DNA of 64,000 nt from Rhizobium favelukesii (GTDB lineage Bacteria; Pseudomonadota; Alphaproteobacteria; Rhizobiales; Rhizobiaceae). Of this stretch, positions 36,020-44,713 are shown one piece after another. The stretch is from positions 496,001-560,000 of the forward strand of contig NZ_HG916855.1 of NCBI RefSeq assembly GCF_000577275.2. Reading direction: 5' to 3'. A model generated the notes under the pieces. It searched no databases and was not told where the DNA came from. It worked only from the letters and a program-made list of their open reading frames with translations. The stretch's first letter is position 1, and each line of letters starts with the position of its first letter. Both the position numbers and the translations under genes were made by a program.

Positions 36020-36667
36020 ATGAATGACAACACATTGAGGCAGGATATCGTCGACGAGCTTAACTTCGAACCGAGCGTCGATGCGGCGAATATCGGCGTG
36101 GCCGTCGAGAACGGCATCGTCACGCTGACCGGGCACGTTCCCACCTACTTCCAAAAGACCAAAGTCGAGGACGCCGTGTGCTGGGTCAAGGGCGTCAAGG
36201 GGATTGCCGAGGAGATCGAAGTTCGTCCGTTCGGCTCTAATAAAACAGCAGACGACGAGATCGCCAAACGAGCGCTGGACATGATTAACTGGAACACCGC
36301 CATCCCGGTGGATGTTGTCCAGGTTAAGGTCCAGAGAGGCTGGGTCACTCTCACCGGTGACGTGGAGTGGCAGTATCAGAAGAACGCCGCTTCTGATGCG
36401 GTCAAAGGCCTGGCGGGTGTGTTCGGCGTTGCGAACAACATCGCCGTCAAGCCGCATGCCTCGGCCTTTGATGTCAAGAAGCGCATCGAAGATGCGCTAA
36501 AGCGCAATGCTGAAGTTGAAGCGGCCGCCGTCAAGGTAAACGTGCTCGACGGCGAGGTCACGCTTGAAGGTCGTGTCAGCCTATGGTCGGAACGCAGTGC
36601 TGCTGAACGTGCGGCGTGGTCAGCTCCGGGTGTGAAGCTAGTGGTGGACCGAATTGCCGTAGCCTGA
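36020..36667 (+). CDS. BON-domain protein (OsmY-like, three BON repeats)
   Basis: 215 residues with three BON repeats of about 65 residues each. Repeat 1: LNFEPSVDAANIGVAVENGI and VTLTGHVPTYFQKTKVEDAV. Repeat 2: INWNTAIPVDVVQVKVQRGW and VTLTGDVEWQYQKNAASDAV. Repeat 3: ALKRNAEVEAAAVKVNVLDG and VTLEGRVSLWSERSAAERAA. No signal peptide, unlike E. coli OsmY, so it is probably cytoplasmic. BON proteins bind membranes or surfaces under osmotic or other stress. AGAAAGG precedes ATG 36020. Confidence 0.92.
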   Translation: MNDNTLRQDIVDELNFEPSVDAANIGVAVENGIVTLTGHVPTYFQKTKVEDAVCWVKGVKGIAEEIEVRPFGSNKTADDEIAKRALDMINWNTAIPVDVVQVKVQRGWVTLTGDVEWQYQKNAASDAVKGLAGVFGVANNIAVKPHASAFDVKKRIEDALKRNAEVEAAAVKVNVLDGEVTLEGRVSLWSERSAAERAAWSAPGVKLVVDRIAVA

Positions 36668-36762
36668 GGCCAAGCTTGATGCCGTGGGGAGCGGATCTGT
36701 CCGTTTCCCTTTTTGGTCAGCTCTGCAAAAATTCCCACGGTACCTTGAGTACGGAGAGATTG

Positions 36763-37110
36763 ATGTCCGAAACGATGTATCCATCGTCCACCCGGGAGTT
36801 TGCACAGAAGCGTCGCGAACTGGCGCCTGAGACTGAGGCCGCCTTCCAGGCGTTTAGCCAGAAGGTCTTTGCCGAGGGCGCCTTGCCTACAAAGGTCAAG
36901 CAGCTCATTGCCGTCGCCGTCGCGCATGTCACGCAATGTCCCTATTGCATTCGAGGTCATACTAAAGCGGCCCTTCGACAGGGAGCCTCGCGCGAGGAAT
37001 TGATGGAGGCGATCTGGGTCGCAGCCGAGATGCGGGCCGGCGGCGCCTACGCTCATGCAACCCTTGCAATAGCGGAAATGGAGACATCAGCGTCGCCAAA
37101 GAATACGTGA
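36763..37110 (+). CDS. Carboxymuconolactone decarboxylase/AhpD-like protein
   Basis: 115 residues from ATG 36763 (GGAGAG before it). The AhpD active-site pattern is clear: VKQLIAVAVAHVTQCPYCIR followed by GHTKAALRQGASREELMEA, with the CxxC pair and the downstream histidine. It could act as a peroxidase/disulfide reductase or as a decarboxylase-fold protein; the CxxC favours a redox role. Cytoplasmic, in the stress island. Confidence 0.9.
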   Translation: MSETMYPSSTREFAQKRRELAPETEAAFQAFSQKVFAEGALPTKVKQLIAVAVAHVTQCPYCIRGHTKAALRQGASREELMEAIWVAAEMRAGGAYAHATLAIAEMETSASPKNT

Positions 37111-37341
37111 GCACAACATCAAGAGAAGTCGGTGCGTTAGCGGCGATAACGGCATCGACGCTAACGGGGACGATCGCCTTGCCGACATCGCCCGCCGCAT
37201 TGGCTCTCGCCGACCTCAACTCTTAAATGCCGGCGCGCTTGAATAAATCGGTCGATCGAAAAGGCCGGGCTATCTTCCTCGCATGTTCGGGCGTGCGCTG
37301 GAGCTTGACGAAGATAACCCGAAGGCAAAGGAGGAACGACC

Positions 37342-37632
37342 ATGCTGTCGACGGAGCGGGATTTCAAGCGAGGCGGTGAACACATGGCCATCCCCACGCA
37401 AGGCGAAATTGAAGGAAAGCTGCTGGTGTTCGAAGTGGTTGCCGTCGCTTGTTTGGAAGAACTTCTGAAACACGAGCACACGCATACGATTTCCAAAGTC
37501 CGACGGCGGGTCTTGCACGATCTTAAGGAAAGATGCCGGCCGCTCAAGTTACGTGCGGAGGACGAGAAGGCTACGATCGACTATGCATTGGGCGTGCTCG
37601 ACGCGGCTGTGGCAGCAGCGTGCTCCCGGTAG
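37342..37632 (+). CDS. Small hypothetical protein
   Basis: 96 residues, no recognised domain. A strong AAAGGAGG site lies before ATG 37342, which supports translation. The C-terminal part is helical (VVAVACLEELLKHEHTHTIS and ATIDYALGVLDAAVAAAC). A histidine-rich patch HEHTHT is notable. No membrane segment or signal peptide. Confidence 0.55.
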   Translation: MLSTERDFKRGGEHMAIPTQGEIEGKLLVFEVVAVACLEELLKHEHTHTISKVRRRVLHDLKERCRPLKLRAEDEKATIDYALGVLDAAVAAACSR

Positions 37633-37664
37633 TGTTTCAGCCAAAGGAGGTCGCTCATCAAGGA

Positions 37665-37997
37665 ATGCCGGCCATCGATTATGAAGATCGGAAGGGCGCA
37701 ATAACCAGACGTCCCCTTAACCATCGCGGGCTAGCCGGAAAACCTCGTGACCAGAGCTTCACGCGGTTGTCAGAAATGCTGCCTGAGCCGCGGGCTCCAA
37801 CCGTGAAAGCTATCGAAAGCTGTGAGAGAGATGGGCAGATGGAGCTTGATCAAGCTTACGATTCCATGCGGCGAGGTGTCGATCTCAAGCCAAGTTCTGA
37901 AAGGTATTTGAAGGCGAAGCTCGCGTCTGGCTCATATCTACTCCCACGCAACATCAAGGGTCAGTTCGAGGCTGGAATGAGGCGCGGCTTGCCGTGA
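37665..37997 (+). CDS. Hypothetical protein
   Basis: About 110 residues from ATG 37665, highly charged, with no recognised domain (FTRLSEMLPEPRAPTVKAIE, LKPSSERYLKAKLASGSYLL). An AAGGAGG lies upstream but about 15 bases away, so the start is uncertain. It might be a chance frame. Confidence 0.35.
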   Translation: MPAIDYEDRKGAITRRPLNHRGLAGKPRDQSFTRLSEMLPEPRAPTVKAIESCERDGQMELDQAYDSMRRGVDLKPSSERYLKAKLASGSYLLPRNIKGQFEAGMRRGLP

Positions 37998-38066
37998 CAA
38001 AGTGGCCGATATCGGGACGCGGGGGAATACTGACCCTGTGATGTAGGCAGCGTCGCTCCGACGAAA

Positions 38067-39116
38067 TCACGTCGGTACGACGGCATCAGACCGCGGCTCG
38101 TCCGATGTTTCGACGACGCTGGCGTCCCGGATGAGCCCATACTTGACCTGCGTGACTTTGAGGTCACGATACCAATCCACCAATGCTCCCCAAGGGTCAG
38201 AGATCCTGTTGAGGCCGACAATGAAGGCCACGACAGTTCCAATCTCTGTTTTGCCAGTGATGACGTAGTAGCCGCCAAGCGCGAATATTCCGGCGAATCC
38301 GAGGTGAAGCATTAGGTTGATCAGGAAATTCAATGAATATTTGAGCTTGTAAATGCTCATGTTCGTTGAGAACAGCCTTTGAACATGGGCCGCCTGGTTG
38401 TTCGATGCTTTCGGTGAGGAATCGTGCTCCACCATTTCTTCGCTGAGGTGTCGCATGACCGTTATCTTCGTCTTGGCACGTTGATTGATGAGGCTCTGCA
38501 GAATAGGGACGAGGATAACCTGGGGAATGAATACCGCTGCGACAGCCAGCGCCAGGAACGGCTGCAGATAGATCATGTAGCTGCCGACGGCCGCAAGAAC
38601 ACCCACTTGAAGGACAGGCTCGGAGATGCTGGTGCCGATAAATCCGCCGACCGGCTCGGCCTCGGCGAGCACGATGGATATTTCAACGCCTTCCGCCAGC
38701 GTCGTCTGTTCATCCACGCGCTGCTTTCGCGCGTCAAGAACCGCCATCCGCAGCCAGCGGATGGCCACTTCGCCAATCCAGCCACGATAGATGTTAAGAA
38801 CCAGCTTCACACCCCCTTCGGTCAGAACGAGTGCGAGGTAGGCCAATGCCAACACCAGGATACTATTGACGCCAGAGCCTTCCGCTGCGCCGTTGATGAT
38901 CCTTCTCTGAACCTCGAGCGGCAGGATACTGACGGTAAAGAGGAAGATCGAAAGCAGGAGCAGCATTGTCTGATGGACGCTACCCATCGTGAAGATGAAG
39001 CCGGTGAGCGTGCGCGGCATGGCACTTTCCGTCCGGGATCCAGTGTGCGGTTCCCTTGCGTCTGTGGCTGGCTGGGCTTGCAACGTGCTCTCGGCTCTCA
39101 TCCTGACACTCTCCAA
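38067..39116 (-). CDS. ABC transporter transmembrane-domain protein lacking an ATPase domain
   Basis: 349 residues, one exporter-type (type IV) ABC membrane domain with about six spans: GSVHQTMLLLLSIFLFTVSI, ILVLALAYLALVLTEGGVKL, and the closing pair LMLHLGFAGIFALGGYYVIT plus IGTVVAFIVGLNRISDPWGA. A cytoplasmic helix region includes DARKQRVDEQTTLAEGVEI. No Walker A or signature motif follows, and no ATPase gene is adjacent. Similar ATPase-less proteins occur in rhizobia as a distinct group. Function unknown. Confidence 0.8.
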   Translation of the reverse strand: MESVRMRAESTLQAQPATDAREPHTGSRTESAMPRTLTGFIFTMGSVHQTMLLLLSIFLFTVSILPLEVQRRIINGAAEGSGVNSILVLALAYLALVLTEGGVKLVLNIYRGWIGEVAIRWLRMAVLDARKQRVDEQTTLAEGVEISIVLAEAEPVGGFIGTSISEPVLQVGVLAAVGSYMIYLQPFLALAVAAVFIPQVILVPILQSLINQRAKTKITVMRHLSEEMVEHDSSPKASNNQAAHVQRLFSTNMSIYKLKYSLNFLINLMLHLGFAGIFALGGYYVITGKTEIGTVVAFIVGLNRISDPWGALVDWYRDLKVTQVKYGLIRDASVVETSDEPRSDAVVPT

Positions 39117-39535
39117 GCGGCGAGGTCAAATTAGCCCTCACAGAGCATTTCATTGACCTATTGCAACTGCGATCGCCGTCGAAGGCGAACTGACGGATCG
39201 AGGCCAACCGTCCCGATTCGACCCAACCGTCTGTCGATGAAGATGGGGCCTTTCGCTATCGGAAAGAGCCTTCACAGAAGGCTACTATATCCCACAGCCT
39301 GTTTCGAACTTTTCCGGCTGCAGCCCAAGAGACGAGTGTTTGGGTAAGTGAACTTTCAAAGCGTCTCCGCTGAAAATTTCTCCTCATCCCGGCCCAGAGT
39401 CTGGAGATGGAAAGGAACACAACCGCTGTGTGGCCAGCGACCCGGGACGCGAGCTCGGATACCGAAACGCGGCGCCCGCCCAAGTGAAGTCAACAAGGCC
39501 GGGCAACAGCGAATACCTTAACCTGACGACGTCAC
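39117..39535. other. Intergenic stretch
   Basis: About 420 bases between the divergent promoter side of the ABC membrane protein and the 3' end of the Xre gene. Nothing recognisable apart from the upstream region of the former. Confidence 0.4.
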
Positions 39536-39835
39536 TTACGGAACTCGGTCGGATGCAACTATGCCGCCTTCGTTTTCCAGTATGGAGATACGTTTAGCTT
39601 CAGATTTTGTGAATTTCAGGCGCACACCGATGCCGCGGCCGTTATCAGAAATGAAGACAGCGCCGGCGGTTTCCAAAGCTGATTGCAGGGCAAACACATC
39701 ATCCTCACTTGGTTTCGCGAGTTTGCGCTCAAAATGCACGATGGTTTCGATGCTAACGCCGGCAGATATTGCGAGACGCTCGCGCGAGAAGTCGATAAGT
39801 GCCCGTGCTGCACGACATTGGGAGCCAGTGATCAT
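39536..39835 (-). CDS. Xre-type helix-turn-helix regulator
   Basis: 99 residues. ITGSQCRAARALIDFSRERL and AISAGVSIETIVHFERKLAK form a Cro/C1-type helix-turn-helix, followed by the short tail typical of rhizobial stand-alone Xre proteins (ALETAGAVFISDNGRGIGVR). No partner toxin gene is next to it. Possibly regulates the nearby stress genes. Confidence 0.9.
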   Translation of the reverse strand: MITGSQCRAARALIDFSRERLAISAGVSIETIVHFERKLAKPSEDDVFALQSALETAGAVFISDNGRGIGVRLKFTKSEAKRISILENEGGIVASDRVP

Positions 39836-39953
39836 AATTTACTCTCCGTTGAAGAACACGATCGCCCAAGTGGGCACCGTAAGGTGGCCTGACGAACGCT
39901 CGCTGCAACTATCGCTCGGTCTGATTGCAAACGCGAACTCACCTTTAAATGCG

Positions 39954-40358
39954 CTATGACATTCCGGTAACTGCTAAAACCGTCAGCTTATGCTGCCGAT
40001 CATCTCGTGCGGTCCAGTGCATCGTCTGGCCCGCTGCCAGACCGAGAAGGGCAGTCCCGATGGGAGTGAGGATGGATATCTTTCCTTCGGAAATATCAGC
40101 GTCTTTCGGGAAAACAAGGGTGACTCTCCGCGCATCTCCGGTGTCAGTCTCATACTCTACCGTCGATCCCATGCGCACGACATTCCAGGGCACCGAGACG
40201 TCGGCAACCACGCGTGCACGTTCGAGCTCACGTAAAAGACCATCGGAAATCTCGGGAAGGCGGCCAGCGCCGCCAAACACAAGATTGTTCAATCGCTCGT
40301 GATCTGTCTCGCCAATCACGATTGACGGCATTCGTGGGTTCTTGACGTGTTTCTTCAT
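39954..40358 (-). CDS. Rnk/GreA-C-terminal domain protein (nucleoside diphosphate kinase regulator-like)
   Basis: About 134 residues from ATG 40358. N-terminal IVIGETDHERLNNLVFGGAG and LPEISDGLLRELERARVVAD form the Rnk helical part. The C-terminal FKBP-like GreA/B domain has MGSTVEYETDTGDARRVTLV, FPKDADISEGKISILTPIGT and ALLGLAAGQTMHW. It likely binds RNA polymerase's secondary channel region. ATG 40331 is an alternative start. A second, more divergent relative is at 46277. Confidence 0.87.
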   Translation of the reverse strand: MKKHVKNPRMPSIVIGETDHERLNNLVFGGAGRLPEISDGLLRELERARVVADVSVPWNVVRMGSTVEYETDTGDARRVTLVFPKDADISEGKISILTPIGTALLGLAAGQTMHWTARDDRQHKLTVLAVTGMS

Positions 40359-40383
40359 TTTTTGCTTACGCCTCTTTTTTGGT

Positions 40384-40890
40384 TCAACTAAGCGACACCC
40401 AGGTAGCGGCTCGGTCGGAGATGGAGCGCTCGTTAGTCGCTCTTTGGTCACCGTCCAGGATTGCCATTACCTCGTCGGAGGACCGTGCCAGTCGCAATCC
40501 CTTCCTAATTCGAGGTGCTCGAACTACCCGGCATAGTTGGGCAAGCGCAGGCAGGAAGGTGGCAGCGGCAACGCGAGGCCAAAGCAGGGTGAACACAAGG
40601 TCGACGGGGTCGCCGTCGGGGCTTCCGAAATGAATAGGAGTCGCTAATCGCGTGAACGACGCGACAGGACACGAGATCGATTGGAACACAGCATGCGGGA
40701 CGGCGATACCGTGGCCAATACCTGTTGCGCCGCTACTTTCGCGCTTCCAGAGGCGCCGAAAGACAGCCCGATCATCGAGCCCAGTTCTTTGCGCAATCTT
40801 GACAGCAATCTTCGACAGTGCCGAGCGCTTTCCCTTTGTCATAAGGTCAAGGAAAATAACTTCCTTCGATAGGTTTCTGAAAATCATCAT
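40384..40890 (-). CDS. PTS EIIA domain protein (PtsN/fructose type)
   Basis: 168 residues from ATG 40890. The phosphorylatable histidine is in TGIGHGIAVPHAVFQ, the EIIA-fru/Ntr signature. The N-terminal stretch VIFLDLMTKGKRSALSKIAV and the C-terminal LAQLCRVVRAPRIRKGLRLA and SSDEVMAIL agree. It resembles EIIA-Ntr rather than a sugar porter, as no EIIB/C is nearby, so a regulatory role is likely. Co-directional with the Rnk-like gene 25 bases downstream. Confidence 0.88.
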   Translation of the reverse strand: MMIFRNLSKEVIFLDLMTKGKRSALSKIAVKIAQRTGLDDRAVFRRLWKRESSGATGIGHGIAVPHAVFQSISCPVASFTRLATPIHFGSPDGDPVDLVFTLLWPRVAAATFLPALAQLCRVVRAPRIRKGLRLARSSDEVMAILDGDQRATNERSISDRAATWVSLS

Positions 40891-40926
40891 GGTCGCCCCT
40901 AAGCCGAGCCGCGCAAGTGCAATCAA

Positions 40927-41387
40927 AGTGCGTTTGGCACTCCGTCTGCAGCGGTGTCACATTGAATTGAGGTGCTGGCGGACCCGGACGTGAAGTCAGA
41001 AGAGTTCGCGTCCGGGCTAGAGGCCTGCTTTGAGGCGTCCTGGGTCTCGCTGGTGCATGTAAATAATCATAGTAACTAAAAGATGGTGAGAGATTTTTTG
41101 AAATCAAGTGAGTGTAAAAAATCTAGGATCACAGTTGAGTTCGCGATCGCGCGTTAAGTTTACTTTCGGTTAGCGGCCCGGCGGATAGGAATATCCTTCC
41201 ATTATGCAATAGCGGTTGTGGGCCGAACCAATTCAAATGCACAAATACTGCACTGAAATGCCAGTTTATTTCGTTGGACTAATGTTACTCCTGGCTCTTG
41301 AATGGCTATACCCGACAGGTCGTGCAGGCAGCCGAGCTGCGGGAATGTAGGCGGTCGCCAGTTTGAACGAAAAAAGGATGTCTCTCG
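40927..41387. other. Intergenic stretch with motif copy E
   Basis: About 460 A/T-rich bases between divergent genes. Motif copy E lies at 41247-41278. No gene is supported. Confidence 0.5.
41247..41278 (+). promoter_or_regulatory. Motif copy E (island operator candidate)
   Basis: ACTGCACTGAAATGCC followed by TTTATTTCGTTGG. Matches copy A at 22 of 32 positions. 110 bases upstream of the secreted protein/cupredoxin pair. Confidence 0.5.
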
Positions 41388-41801
41388 ATGAAAAAACTTC
41401 TCCTCGTACCTGTTCTGACACTGGCCAGTTCGCTTTGTGCTATGGCGGCGGATGACGTCGCAAAATCGCCACCGGCCGCCCCTTATCAGCAGGTTAGCAA
41501 GCTGGTGAAATTACCTGACTTCCTGCCAGGAATGGGCCAGCTCTTCGTCGATCCAACGACATTGCCGGCCGGTCCGTTCCTCGCATACGATCACGACGGA
41601 AAGCTGGTCAGCACGATCTATATGTTGCCGACCAAGGATCTTAATCCGGACAAGTCATTCGATAACCTTGCAGCGCCCGGCGGGAACGTCGACCACGTCG
41701 ATGTCTACTACAATGCCGGCCATCCAGGTGTCGAAGAACCGCATGTTCATGTGGTGCTGTGGCATGTCGCAGCGGCCGGCGAAGAAAGTGTCGCCAAATG
41801 A
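41388..41801 (+). CDS. Secreted hypothetical protein (possible TTHB210-like domain)
   Basis: 137 residues. Clear signal peptide (MKKLLLVPVLTLASSLCAMA, cleaved before ADD). The mature part has PGMGQLFVDPTTLPAGPFLA and NVDHVDVYYNAGHPGVEEPH then VHVVLWHV, histidine-rich. It resembles secreted proteins of the DUF5602/TTHB210 type; this assignment is from memory of such sequences. Overlaps the cupredoxin start by 4 bases (ATGA), so the two are co-translated and may work together in the periplasm. Confidence 0.75.
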   Translation: MKKLLLVPVLTLASSLCAMAADDVAKSPPAAPYQQVSKLVKLPDFLPGMGQLFVDPTTLPAGPFLAYDHDGKLVSTIYMLPTKDLNPDKSFDNLAAPGGNVDHVDVYYNAGHPGVEEPHVHVVLWHVAAAGEESVAK

Positions 41802-42325
41802 CGGTCGTGCGGCGTGACGTGCTGGGCTTGGGCGGTGGGCTACTCGCCGCCCTTTCCCTGTCCAGGCGAGATGTATGGGCCGAAGAGGTGGTGGAGATTA
41901 GGATGCAGGGGCGTGCCGATGGCTCGCATGTTTGGTTCGATCCTATCGGTGTTCTCATCAAACCCGGTCAGATGGTCCGTTGGATCAACCTCAACCCCGG
42001 CAATTCGCATACGACGACCGCCTATCACCCAGCAAACTTCGGGAGACCGCTCCGCGTTCCTGAAACGGCAAAATCCTGGGATTCAGACTACCTTCTGCCT
42101 GACGAGAGCTTTTCCGTGACCTTCACTGAGCAAGGGGTTTACGACTATTATTGCGTTCCCCACGAGCACGCTGGAATGGTCGGTCGCATTATCGTCGGCA
42201 AACCAGAAGCACATGGCGGCTGGATGGAGCAGGTTGCTGCAAGCCGCGGCCTCCCGGATGAGGCCCTCAAAGCGTTCCCAACGGTAGAAGAGATAATGGC
42301 GAAGCGGCTAGTCCGTCAGGCTTAG
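41798..42325 (+). CDS. Cupredoxin (plastocyanin/pseudoazurin-like), Tat-exported
   Basis: 175 residues from ATG 41798. A Tat-like signal VRRDVLGLGGGLLAALSLS comes first. Type-1 copper ligands are visible: His in NPGNSHTTTAYHP, then Cys, His and Met in YDYYCVPHEHAGMVGRII. The C-terminal extension after IIVGKPEAHGGWMEQVA is longer than in azurins. Electron-transfer protein of the periplasm, paired with the secreted protein encoded upstream. Confidence 0.9.
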   Translation: MTVVRRDVLGLGGGLLAALSLSRRDVWAEEVVEIRMQGRADGSHVWFDPIGVLIKPGQMVRWINLNPGNSHTTTAYHPANFGRPLRVPETAKSWDSDYLLPDESFSVTFTEQGVYDYYCVPHEHAGMVGRIIVGKPEAHGGWMEQVAASRGLPDEALKAFPTVEEIMAKRLVRQA

Positions 42326-42441
42326 AGAGTGGCGTCGACGGGTTCGGCTGTTGTCTACCGACAAAGGCGAATAAAACAAGACGGTGCGTACGGGGGACCG
42401 GAGTTTCCTGACGCCCGTCGGTGAATAGGGGGTGGATGACC

Positions 42442-43242
42442 ATGACAAACATGGCGTTTCAGAAAGAGATTTTGCTGCAATCGAAGGCGGAGCACAGCGG
42501 TCGCGATGAGGCAGCCCAACAGCGCGAGCGCGCGATGAATCGGCTTGCGTCCTTGGGCGAGATGACCAGCGGTATTACTCACGATTTCAGAAATCTCCTA
42601 GCAATCATCGAATCCGGCCTGAGGCTCGCCGAGCAAAAAGCCCACCAACCGGAGAGCGTGCGCGCCTATATCGCCGCGGCCCGGGAAGGGGTCGACCGAG
42701 GTGTCGAGCTGACATCCCAGTTGCTCACGTTTGCGAACTTCAAGGAACTCGAAGTTCAGGCATCGGATCTGAATGAACTCGTCAAGTCTTTCGAGGCTTT
42801 CCTCAAATATGGCGCTGGGCCACGCACCCGCGTTATGATCGAAATCGGCTCCGGCATCCCAAGATGTCTAATCGATCCGTCGTTGTTCGACGCCGCCGTG
42901 CTTAATCTTGTCCTTAACGCTCGGGATTCCATGCCAAACGGCGGCGAGATTTGGATCAAAACAGATCGATTTGTCGAGACCGCTTCTCCGCCCGGCCAGG
43001 AGCCGCCACGAACCTATGCGCGCCTTCGCGTCATGGACCGCGGCTGTGGCATGCCGTCGGAAATCTTGCAAAAAGTGCTGGACCCGTTCTTCACGACGAA
43101 GGGCGAGAACGGAACCGGAATGGGATTAGGGCAGGTGCATGCAACGATGCAGATGGTTGGGGGCCATCTACGCATTGCCAGTGAGCGAGGAACCGGAACC
43201 ACGGTCGATCTTCTGTTTCCATCGATCGAAGCGACCGCTTAG
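42442..43242 (+). CDS. Orphan sensor histidine kinase
   Basis: 266 residues from ATG 42442 (AGGGGG 9 bases before). GTG 42421 and ATG 42436 are alternatives. The phospho-acceptor region is LGEMTSGITHDFRNLLAIIE. The ATPase domain has the N box NLVLNARDSMPNGG, G1 DRGCGMP, F box DPFFTTKGENG, and G2 GTGMGLGQVHA. No membrane segment or sensory domain precedes the dimerization helix except about 40 residues of coil, and no response regulator gene is next to it. A cytoplasmic kinase needing a partner. Confidence 0.92.
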   Translation: MTNMAFQKEILLQSKAEHSGRDEAAQQRERAMNRLASLGEMTSGITHDFRNLLAIIESGLRLAEQKAHQPESVRAYIAAAREGVDRGVELTSQLLTFANFKELEVQASDLNELVKSFEAFLKYGAGPRTRVMIEIGSGIPRCLIDPSLFDAAVLNLVLNARDSMPNGGEIWIKTDRFVETASPPGQEPPRTYARLRVMDRGCGMPSEILQKVLDPFFTTKGENGTGMGLGQVHATMQMVGGHLRIASERGTGTTVDLLFPSIEATA

Positions 43243-44090
43243 GCCTCCATGTTGGCCTGGGAGATGGCGCGTAGCCCCGCCAGGGCAGGGCCTACTACGC
43301 TCTCGTCAGCAGTTGCAGACCTCACTGTGTAAACCGGGTAGGAGAATTGCGGCATTTCAGGAACGAGGTGAAGCTGCCCCGCCGCTATGTACGGCTCCAC
43401 CGCGCCCATCCTGAAATACCCGGAGCCACCGTTCGCAAGAACATAGCTGAGTGCTAGAGGGCCGAGATCAAATGAGAGGTCCGGTGTGACATCCGGGAAA
43501 CTCATGTCGTGGTGCAGCACGAAATCCGGCCCCCAATCCATATAGACGTAGTTCGTCTCCTCAAGGCGCTCCGCACCGGGTTCGGTTGTCACAAGCACGA
43601 GCTTTTCTTCCATTAGCAAATCGATTTTGAGGCCGGGGCGATGTTGTGGCGCATACATGATCGCCACATCGACTATCCCGGAAGCGACCTGATTGATCAG
43701 GTCCTGAGGCACGTCGACATGTACGCGCAGCGCGATATCAGGAAGGGACTGACGAATCCAGCTGACCCAGTTCAGCAGGAGTGGTTGCGCAAGCGTGACC
43801 TCGCTGCCGACCGTCACGACCGCTCGGCGGCCCGCCGGCACCGCGACCTGTTGACGAGTGCGCTGCCATAACTGGACGAACGTTGGCGCGTGGCGCAGGA
43901 ACTGCTCGCCAGCCGGCGTGAGAGACGCTCCGCTTTTATTCCGAATGAAGAGCGGTCGGCCAAGCAATTGCTCGAGGTTACGAATCCGCGCGCTGACGGT
44001 CGTCTGAGCAACGTTCAAGCGCTCGGCGGCGCGAATAAAACTTCCCGTTGAAACTATCTCCAAGAACGTACGAGCGAGTTCAATGTCCAT
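43239..44090 (-). CDS. LysR family transcriptional regulator
   Basis: 283 residues. The helix-turn-helix is FIRAAERLNVAQTTVSARIR followed by NLEQLLGRPLFIRNKSGASL. The effector domain begins at about residue 90 (VTVGSEVTLAQPLLLNWVSW). It is convergent with the histidine kinase gene, overlapping by 4 bases at the stop codons. Motif copy B lies 18 bases upstream of its start, as an autoregulatory LysR site would. Best in-window candidate for the regulator of the six motifs (inference). Confidence 0.92.
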   Translation of the reverse strand: MDIELARTFLEIVSTGSFIRAAERLNVAQTTVSARIRNLEQLLGRPLFIRNKSGASLTPAGEQFLRHAPTFVQLWQRTRQQVAVPAGRRAVVTVGSEVTLAQPLLLNWVSWIRQSLPDIALRVHVDVPQDLINQVASGIVDVAIMYAPQHRPGLKIDLLMEEKLVLVTTEPGAERLEETNYVYMDWGPDFVLHHDMSFPDVTPDLSFDLGPLALSYVLANGGSGYFRMGAVEPYIAAGQLHLVPEMPQFSYPVYTVRSATADESVVGPALAGLRAISQANMEA

Positions 44091-44713
44091 CGAGGTATAG
44101 CATAAAAATTGCGCTTAAATGTCAATCAAATTCGTTTGCCAAATACTGGTTTCGCGGTAAACTTTGGTGAATGTTCAGATGCTCGCTCTGCGCAGTCAGT
44201 TGTCTTACTCTGACTCGTCTTCTCGCCCGCCGCATTTCCTAGCAGCGCGATCGGACAACCCGCGTCGATCAGAGAACAGAGCCAGGCGACATTGGTCTTC
44301 GCGACTTCATCACAAGGCTTTTCGCGGTGGGGGCAGCAGGCACTTCGCCTCTCGCCGCGGCGGCGGAGTTTTCGGACGAGCCAGTTGGACGGTTGCGACA
44401 ACCGATAAGTGGGCGCGACCGACACCACGACAGTCGCCGGAGATCCTCACACTGTCAACTGGAGGTTTTTATCGATGCGCCCGCAAGATCCCCCTGAAAA
44501 CAGCGGCATCGGTGTGTCTCTCGTCGCGAGCCGTCGCTCTCATAGGTTCGTTTCATCCTCAGAGATTTTTCGCTCACCGGCGTCCGTCCTCTGCTGCTCT
44601 ATATTCAACGACATATGGCGCGCTCAGGGCTGCGACAATTTAGCCGTCTTGAACCAACCAATCAAAAGAAACGCGTCGCCATCCTTTGAGGCGATTTCCT
44701 AAGGAGAGAAACA
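44091..44713. other. Intergenic stretch with motif copy B
   Basis: About 620 bases between the divergent LysR and transaldolase genes. Motif copy B is at its left end. The rest contains no supportable gene; short frames look like debris. Confidence 0.5.
44108..44139 (+). promoter_or_regulatory. Motif copy B (island operator candidate)
   Basis: ATTGCGCTTAAATG then CAATCAAATTCGTTTGC. 18 bases upstream of the LysR start and 575 bases before the transaldolase. Reference copy for the comparisons (24 of 32 with A, 22 of 32 with F). Confidence 0.6.
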
